In this document: piece by piece, positions 59,042 through 64,000 of the stretch
How positions within the stretch are numbered: position 1 is the first letter of the stretch
Layout: every line of letters starts with the position of its first letter
From: an uncultured Rhodospirillales bacterium
GTDB taxonomy: Bacteria > Pseudomonadota > Alphaproteobacteria > Acetobacterales > Acetobacteraceae
Length of the DNA: 64,000 bases
Reading direction: 5' to 3'
Assembly (NCBI GenBank): GCA_903924855.1
Contig: CAIYCW010000040.1
Location: 88,757-152,756, forward strand
The notes under the pieces: generated by a model
What the model saw: the letters and a program-made list of their open reading frames with translations, nothing else
Databases searched by the model: none
What the model was told of the DNA's origin: nothing
Position numbers and translations under genes: made by a program

Positions 59042-59580
59042 AGCGGCAGCCGGAACGGGCTCATCGGCAGCCCGTTGGCTTGCCAGAACCGGCCCGCGAA
59101 CGGCGCAACCACGCCCCAGGCATCCCCGTCCACAGCGCGCGGCAGCACGGCGTGCATGTGCCGCCCATCCCAGAACGCCAGATCGGCGCGCTGCCATTGG
59201 CCGCCCTGCCGCCACCAGGCCCGCGGCAGCGGGCGCAAGGCGGACCACAGCAGATCCTCCGGCCGATACAGACCGTCAAACCGCGCCAGATCGGCCGCGA
59301 TCTCGGCGCGATGCAGGTCGATCTGCGCCGCGTAGGCGTCCAGCACACGCGCAACCGCGCGTCTGAGCCCCGCATTGTAATCCCCGCATTGCGCCTGCAG
59401 CCAGGCGGTGGTGGCCGCCACCTTGCCCTGATGGCTCGCCACATCAGCCCCCCAGGCGGCTTGCGGCAGCGGCAGGCTGTTCAGCCGCAGCGGTGTTTGG
59501 GCGAGTTCGACAGACGGCAGGCGCGGATCGTCTTCCGCCATCGAGGCCGGCACACGCTCCAGACCGAACAGCAGCCTCAT
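59038..59580 (-). CDS. Orphan protein encoded in ABC transporter operon
   Basis: 180 aa, no recognised family. No signal peptide or TM segment. It starts RLLFGLERVPASMAEDDPRLPSVELAQTPLRLNSLPLPQAAWG, with a helical middle (DYNAGLRRAVARVLDAYAAQIDLHRAEIAADLARFDGLYRPEDLLW) and a Trp/Arg-rich end (PLPRAWWRQGGQWQRADLAFWDGRHMHAVLPRAVDG). The start ATG overlaps the permease stop by 4 bp, so it is the last gene of the operon. It could be an enzyme or accessory factor for the imported compound. Its TAG stop lies inside a palindromic element, so the original C-terminus may have been different. Confidence 0.65.
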   Translation of the reverse strand: MRLLFGLERVPASMAEDDPRLPSVELAQTPLRLNSLPLPQAAWGADVASHQGKVAATTAWLQAQCGDYNAGLRRAVARVLDAYAAQIDLHRAEIAADLARFDGLYRPEDLLWSALRPLPRAWWRQGGQWQRADLAFWDGRHMHAVLPRAVDGDAWGVVAPFAGRFWQANGLPMSPFRLPL

Positions 59581-60335
59581 CTTGGGTTGAATTCGGGATG
59601 CCAGCGCAACAGCCGCCGGCGCAGCGCCGTCATGCCGGCGACCGCCACCAGCCCCACCACCGAGGTCTGCACGATGCCGGAGAACACGCCCGGGCTGTCC
59701 GCGTAATTGCCCGCCGCCAGCATGGCACCCCCAAGCCCCGCACCGCCCATCAGCATCTCGGCCGCCACCGCCGTGATCAGCGACACCGGAAGGGCGATCT
59801 GCATGCCGGTGAGGAATTGCGGCATCGCGGCCGGCAGGATCACCTCGCGGAACAGCTGATACCGCCCCGCCCCCATGGCACGTGCCGACCACAGCATGAA
59901 CTTGTCCACACCCCGCGTGCCGGCCTCCGCCGCCGCCACCACGGCGAACACCGCGGCAAAACACACCATGACGATCTTCGAGACGTCATAGACCCCGAAC
60001 CACAGCATGAACACCGGCAGAAACGCGATCTTCGGCATCGGAAAGCCTACCGACACCAAAGGCTCGGCAAACCAGCGCACGAAGCGGTCCGAGGCGATCA
60101 GAATGCCCGCCGGCACCCCGATCAGGCAGGCCATCGCAAAGCCGATCAGCGCGCGATAGAGCGTGAGTGCCGCATTCATCTCGAACTGGCCGGAGATCAC
60201 ATCCTTCCAGATCCGCCCCGCCACCACATGCGGCGCCGGCAGCAGGAAGGGCTTCACCAGATGCAGCAGCGCCGCCCCTTCCCACACCGCGAGCAGCACG
60301 ACGATCGGCGACAGCCGCGCCAGAAGCCGCATCAT
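59577..60335 (-). CDS. SsuC/TauC-type ABC permease, second
   Basis: 252-aa permease. TM helices with start LLARLSPIVVLLAVWEGAALLHLVKPFLLPAP, the ALTLYRALIGFAMACLIGVPAGILIA block and the EAA-type loop AGRYQLFREVILPAAMPQFLTGMQIALP. ATGs at 60335 and 60332 overlap the stop of the other permease gene. It differs clearly from that permease, suggesting a heterodimeric channel where SsuC-type systems usually use a homodimer. Confidence 0.9.
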   Translation of the reverse strand: MMRLLARLSPIVVLLAVWEGAALLHLVKPFLLPAPHVVAGRIWKDVISGQFEMNAALTLYRALIGFAMACLIGVPAGILIASDRFVRWFAEPLVSVGFPMPKIAFLPVFMLWFGVYDVSKIVMVCFAAVFAVVAAAEAGTRGVDKFMLWSARAMGAGRYQLFREVILPAAMPQFLTGMQIALPVSLITAVAAEMLMGGAGLGGAMLAAGNYADSPGVFSGIVQTSVVGLVAVAGMTALRRRLLRWHPEFNPR

Positions 60336-61072
60336 GGCCGCCACCGCAGCAGATGCCCGCTCCAGGCCAGAAACGCCCGGTCGGCGGCAAAGCCCAGGCC
60401 CGTCACCACCAGAATGGTGGCAAACATCTCGCGGTAGCTGCCCTGGTCGCCGAAACTGCCGATCAGATAGCCAAGCCCGTTGGTGGCGATCACCAGCTCG
60501 GAGCTGACCATCAGCAGGAACATGAAGGCGAGTGCGGTGCGCAGACCCGTCATCAGCTGCGGCAGTGCGGCCGGGAACAGCACCTCGCGCACCACCTCCA
60601 GCCGCGAGGCACCCAGGCTGCGCGCGGACCAGCCCAGAATCGTATCCACCCCGCGCAACCCGTTGAACGTGGCCAGGATCATCGGCTGCAGACAGCCGAG
60701 AAACACCAGAAACATCTTGGATTTGTCGCCCAGCCCGAACCAGACCAGCACCAGCGGGATGAGGGCGGATTTCGGCAGCGGGTAGAAGATCTGCACGATC
60801 GGGTCGATGCCGCGATAGACGAACGGGATCAGCGCCATCGCAGCCCCAAGGGCGCCGCCCAGCACCACTGCGAGGCCAAAGCCCAGCAGCGCGCGGCCCA
60901 GCGACGCCACGGCGTTGCTCAGCAGATCACCGCTTTGGGCAAGCTCCACCAGCGTGCGTAGCACATCGGAAAACGCCGGCAGCATCTGCTGCGAGACCAG
61001 GCCCGAGCGTGAGATCAGCTCCCACAGCAGGGCCACGATCAGCAGCGGGGTATAGCGCAGCAGCGTCGCCAT
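60332..61072 (-). CDS. SsuC/TauC-type ABC permease, first
   Basis: 246-aa permease, about six TM helices. LLRYTPLLIVALLWELISRSGLV, LGRALLGFGLAVVLGGALGAAMAL, and the coupling loop GASRLEVVREVLFPAALPQLMTGLRTALA are visible. It directly precedes the second permease and follows the ATPase stop by 0-1 bp. Taurine/sulfonate/nitrate/thiamine-precursor importers have this form. Confidence 0.92.
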   Translation of the reverse strand: MATLLRYTPLLIVALLWELISRSGLVSQQMLPAFSDVLRTLVELAQSGDLLSNAVASLGRALLGFGLAVVLGGALGAAMALIPFVYRGIDPIVQIFYPLPKSALIPLVLVWFGLGDKSKMFLVFLGCLQPMILATFNGLRGVDTILGWSARSLGASRLEVVREVLFPAALPQLMTGLRTALAFMFLLMVSSELVIATNGLGYLIGSFGDQGSYREMFATILVVTGLGFAADRAFLAWSGHLLRWRP

Positions 61073-61870
61073 TCAGTGCCCCTGCATCCGTGCCTGGTCC
61101 ACCTCGTCGCGGACCATGTCCCACACCTGCTCCACCATATCGGCAAAGGCCGGGCTTTTGTGGATATGCGGGTCATCGCTGCGGTTGAACTCCGCCTGCA
61201 CCAGCCGCTTGATCCGGCCCGGCCGGGCCGACATCACCGAGATCGTGTCCGCCAGAAAAACCGCCTCCGCCACGTCATGCGTGACGAACACCACCGTCTT
61301 GCTGGTGCGCCGCCAGATCGCCAGCAGCTCCTCCTGCATGATGCGCCTGGTCTGTGCGTCCAGCGCGCCGAACGGCTCGTCCATCAGCAGAATGTCCGGG
61401 TCGATCGCAAGCGTGCGCGCAATCGCAGCACGCTGCTGCATGCCGCCGGAGAGCTGCGCCGGATAGGAGCGCTCAAACCCGGTCAGATGCACCAGGTCGA
61501 TGTAATGCTTGGCGCGCGCCTCCGCCTCGGAGCCCTTCAGCCCCTTCTTCTCCAGCCCGTAGCGCACATTCTCGATCACCGTCTTCCAGGGAAACAGCGC
61601 GAAGTTCTGGAACACGATGCCGCGGTCCGGCCCCGGTGCCGTGACATCCCCGCGCGCGGTGCGGATGCGGCCCTGCTGGATCTTCTGAAACCCGCCGATC
61701 AGGAACAGCAACGTGCTCTTGCCGCAGCCGGACGGACCCAGCAGCGCGTGGAACTCGTTGGGGCGGATGCTGAGCGAGATATTGTCCAACGCCACGGTCG
61801 GTTTGCCCGAGCGTGGCGTGTAGCCGTGGGTGACGCCCTCGATCTCGATGCCGATCGACGAGCCCGTCAT
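61073..61870 (-). CDS. SsuB/TauB-type ABC ATPase
   Basis: 265-aa cytoplasmic ATPase. Walker [16 protein letters not shown]-loop [17 protein letters not shown], signature [16 protein letters not shown], Walker [14 protein letters not shown]-loop [14 protein letters not shown]. Typical of the sulfonate/nitrate/taurine class. Overlaps the binding-protein gene by 4 bp. Confidence 0.94.
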   Translation of the reverse strand: MTGSSIGIEIEGVTHGYTPRSGKPTVALDNISLSIRPNEFHALLGPSGCGKSTLLFLIGGFQKIQQGRIRTARGDVTAPGPDRGIVFQNFALFPWKTVIENVRYGLEKKGLKGSEAEARAKHYIDLVHLTGFERSYPAQLSGGMQQRAAIARTLAIDPDILLMDEPFGALDAQTRRIMQEELLAIWRRTSKTVVFVTHDVAEAVFLADTISVMSARPGRIKRLVQAEFNRSDDPHIHKSPAFADMVEQVWDMVRDEVDQARMQGH

Positions 61871-62868
61871 GGATTGGCCGCGATGCGTTTTTCCGCCTCA
61901 TCGATCATCGACAGATCGGCGTATTTGGCGACATCGATGGTACCCGGCAGAATGCCCGCCTTCTGCGCGATGTTGATCGTGTCCTGGATCGATCCCAGAT
62001 TGGGGCGTTCGAACGGATCGCGGAAGTAATCCTGCTTGGTGAACAGGTGCTCCAGCTCCGCGGGTGGCACCTTCATGAAGTCCCCGATGATCTTCAGCCC
62101 GGCCTCGCGGTTGGCAGGGGCGGAGAACCAACGCATGGCGCGGATGTAATCCTCGATGAAATCCTGCACCGCGGCGCGGTTCTTGGTGAGATAGCCCTGC
62201 ACGCCGAGCAGGAACACCAGGTCTGACGCCCCTTGCGCGTCCTTCGCCTCGAACAGCGGCTTGTATTTCGGATCCTTCAACGCGCCGACCAGCTGCGGCA
62301 TCAGGATGGGGGCGGCGTCGACCTTCTTTTCATCCAGCAGCGCCAGCATCGAGGGAAACGCCGCCTGGATCGACACGTAATCCCTGCGGTCCTGCAGGCC
62401 GTATTTCAGCATCATGCCACGCATCGCGGTGTCGGACGCGGAGCCGATCGCGTTGGTGGCGATGCGCTTGCCCTTCAGATCCTCGGGCTTGTTGATGCCG
62501 CTGTCGGCACGCACCAGCCAGGTCTCGGAATGCCAGCCGGGCACGCCGTCCTGGATGATGTCGGCCACCACCCGCACATCGAGATCGGCGTTCAGCACGG
62601 CCAGCGCCATGGTGGCAGGCGAGGAGGCGATGAGGTCGATCTCGCCGGCCGCCAGCGCCGTCAGCTGCGGCGCCGAGCCGCGGAACAGCACCGGCTCCAC
62701 CGTGTAGCTCTGGCCGTAATGCTTGAGGATCTTGGGGTTGAGGAACAGCACCGGGATCATGTGCCCGGGCATCGTGCTCCACCCCACCTTGATGTTGAGC
62801 GGGTCGGCCTGGGCGGTGCCCAGGGTCAGAAGGAGGGCGGCAAGCCATCCCAGCATGGTCCGTTTCAT
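61867..62868 (-). CDS. SsuA/NMT1-type ABC substrate-binding protein
   Basis: 333-aa periplasmic binding protein, first gene of the five-gene operon. Signal peptide residues ~1-21 ([17 protein letters not shown]). [58 protein letters not shown] and the [26 protein letters not shown] blocks are typical of the SsuA/ThiY-like group. The ligand is probably a small organic anion or heterocycle; a second SsuA-like binding protein is encoded in the dioxygenase operon. Confidence 0.9.
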   Translation of the reverse strand: MKRTMLGWLAALLLTLGTAQADPLNIKVGWSTMPGHMIPVLFLNPKILKHYGQSYTVEPVLFRGSAPQLTALAAGEIDLIASSPATMALAVLNADLDVRVVADIIQDGVPGWHSETWLVRADSGINKPEDLKGKRIATNAIGSASDTAMRGMMLKYGLQDRRDYVSIQAAFPSMLALLDEKKVDAAPILMPQLVGALKDPKYKPLFEAKDAQGASDLVFLLGVQGYLTKNRAAVQDFIEDYIRAMRWFSAPANREAGLKIIGDFMKVPPAELEHLFTKQDYFRDPFERPNLGSIQDTINIAQKAGILPGTIDVAKYADLSMIDEAEKRIAANP

Positions 62869-62972
62869 CGAGACTCTCCCGTCGCGGCGGCGTTATTTAT
62901 CGCCTGCTTACATACGGAGGAGACACCATAACCGGGCCGTGGAGCAAGCCCTGCGATCGGGGACGCACAGAA

Positions 62973-63018
62973 CTTCTTTTTTGAAAAAAAGAGGCAAAAA
63001 ACTTTCTCCCGTTTTGGG
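62973..63018 (+). repeat. AT-rich hairpin element, copy 6
   Basis: CTTCTTTTTT, loop GA, AAAAAAGAGG (one G-T wobble), then CAAAAAACTTTCTCCCGTTTTGG. It lies in the 208-bp gap between the divergent ABC operon and the deacetylase gene, 59-104 bp before the latter's start. Confidence 0.7.
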
Positions 63019-63076
63019 GCGTCTTGCGGGACCGCCGGGACCGTTCAACACTGACGGCCCAGCTGGGAGACAGAGC

Positions 63077-63949
63077 ATGCAACCACGTGAACGCGCGGCG
63101 TTTTTGGCCATCGTCGATCGCCCGCCCCTGAAACTGCCGGGCCATGCGCGGCTGGTGGTGTGGTCCATCGTCAATCTGGAGGTGTGGGACATCGGCAAGC
63201 CGATGCCGCGCCAGATCCTGTCCCCGCCGATGGGCGTGTCGCAGATGCCGGACGTGCCGAACTGGGCCTGGCATGAATACGGCATGCGGGTGGGCGTGTG
63301 GCGCTTCTTCGACCTGTTCGCCAAACACAACATCCGCCCCACGCTGTCGATCAACGCGCGCGTCTGCCTGGATTATCCGCGCGTGGCCGAACAGGCGCGC
63401 GATGCCGGCTGGGAGTTCATGGGCCATATGTGGGAACAGGGCCCGATCCACAGCATTGCCGACCAGCGCGACACCATCTTCCGCACCCAGGATCTGCTGG
63501 AAAAATTCGCGGGCAAGCGCCCGGTCGGCTGGCTTGGCCCGGGCCTGACCGAAACTCTGGAAACCCCGGAATATCTGGTGGAAGCCGGCGTGAAATATAT
63601 CGGTGACTGGATCTGGGACGATGAGCCGGCTGAGATCCACACCGAAAAGGGCCCGCTCGTCACCCTGCCCTACACGGCGGAGCTGAACGACATTCCCACC
63701 ATGCTGATCCAGCACCACGAAAGCCCATACTGGAAAACCCGCTGCATCGACGCCTTCGACCGGCTCTACATGGAGGGCGCCGAGCGCGCCAAGATCATGG
63801 CGATCGCCATCCACCCCTATATCTCAGGGGTCCCGCACCGGATCAAATATCTGGAGCAGGTCTACGACTACGCCAAGAGCCACGAAGGCGTGCTGTTCTG
63901 GAACGGCGAAGAATTGCTGGAATGGTGGCAGATGGCACGGCCGCGTTGA
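63077..63949 (+). CDS. Polysaccharide deacetylase-family protein (PuuE/allantoinase-like)
   Basis: 290-aa NodB-fold hydrolase. HARLVVWSIVNLEVWDIGKPMPRQIL, DVPNWAWHEYGMRVGVWRFFDLFAKHNIRPTLSINARVC, WEFMGHMWEQGPIHSIADQRDTI and GWLGPGLTETLETPEYLVEAGVKYIGDW follow the layout of the cofactor-independent allantoinase PuuE and its relatives rather than peptidoglycan deacetylases. It probably opens a cyclic amide or deacetylates a small molecule. The preferred ATG is 14 bp after GGGAGACAGAGC. Next to, and divergent from, the SsuA-type operon. Confidence 0.85.
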   Translation: MQPRERAAFLAIVDRPPLKLPGHARLVVWSIVNLEVWDIGKPMPRQILSPPMGVSQMPDVPNWAWHEYGMRVGVWRFFDLFAKHNIRPTLSINARVCLDYPRVAEQARDAGWEFMGHMWEQGPIHSIADQRDTIFRTQDLLEKFAGKRPVGWLGPGLTETLETPEYLVEAGVKYIGDWIWDDEPAEIHTEKGPLVTLPYTAELNDIPTMLIQHHESPYWKTRCIDAFDRLYMEGAERAKIMAIAIHPYISGVPHRIKYLEQVYDYAKSHEGVLFWNGEELLEWWQMARPR

Positions 63950-63983
63950 TTTTCACCGTCACGGCAAACCGGGACTGATTTAA

Positions 63984-64000
63984 TTCGTCATTGCGAGCGA
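63984..64000 (+). repeat. Start of a third GTCATTGCGAGCG element (cut by window end)
   Basis: The last bases TTCGTCATTGCGAGCGA match the outer arm of the 14581-14667 palindrome and its TTC lead. The rest lies beyond the window. Confidence 0.7.

Overview
The window is high-GC (roughly two thirds G+C by eye), densely coded bacterial chromosome. Gene content suggests an alphaproteobacterium of the Acetobacteraceae/Rhodospirillales type: an ETF-ubiquinone oxidoreductase, a PQQ-type sorbosone dehydrogenase beside a di-haem cytochrome c, an intracellular PHA depolymerase, DUF2852 and DUF2218 proteins, many uptake ABC transporters, and dispersed palindromic elements. The taxonomic placement is inference. 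There is no rRNA, CRISPR array, transposase, phage or plasmid gene; one tRNA (Gln, TTG) is present.

Layout. 1-1.8 kb: two tandem secreted dienelactone-hydrolase-like proteins. 1.9-10.7 kb: housekeeping genes (moaB, soluble lytic transglycosylase, uracil-DNA glycosylase, ETF-QO, TPR lipoprotein, ispE, tRNA-Gln, an orphan protein). 11-18.3 kb: a His-rich PadR regulator with DUF2218 partner and palindromic operator, a Pmp3-like peptide, a sugar-acid-type IlvD/Edd dehydratase, an ABC-F protein and fhs. 18.3-23.4 kb: a large nested inverted repeat, a GpdQ-like phosphodiesterase, a Ugp-like transporter lacking its ATPase, and a TetR regulator. 24-32.4 kb: a seven-gene operon of two paralogous binding proteins, a complete Dpp/Opp transporter and a flavin-dependent monooxygenase. 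32.5-38.3 kb: PEP mutase/isocitrate lyase-family enzyme, TauE-like permease, PHA depolymerase, two paralogous four-cysteine secreted proteins of unknown family, and a Ni/Co transporter. 38.4-45.9 kb: cytochrome c plus sorbosone dehydrogenase, creatininase family, AlkA-type glycosylase, a photolyase-like FAD-domain protein, hydrolase, quinone reductase, GST. 45.9-50.9 kb: hydantoinase B/A, a PTPS/QueD-like protein, a lone Flp pilin. 50.9-56.8 kb: LacI regulator divergent from a catabolic operon (intradiol dioxygenase, SDR, beta-keto acid cleavage enzyme, MDR reductase, SsuA-like binding protein). 56.7-64 kb: CobW GTPase, LVIVD beta-propeller protein, a five-gene ABC operon with two different permeases and an orphan gene, and a PuuE-like deacetylase.

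As a whole the window looks like a heterotroph's uptake-and-catabolism region: binding proteins and permeases sit beside redox or hydrolytic enzymes that probably process what is imported.

The least ordinary signals are (i) two tandem secreted proteins sharing an SPNF-x-NQEYH motif and four cysteines; (ii) an 87-bp palindromic element read in frame inside the CobW gene, while relatives of it supply stop codons to two other genes; (iii) six copies of an AT-rich hairpin element whose stems differ by compensating changes; and (iv) the dioxygenase/BKACE catabolic operon, which could encode a CoA-transferase-free route for an aromatic-derived beta-keto acid. No complete undescribed multi-gene defence or mobile system was found.
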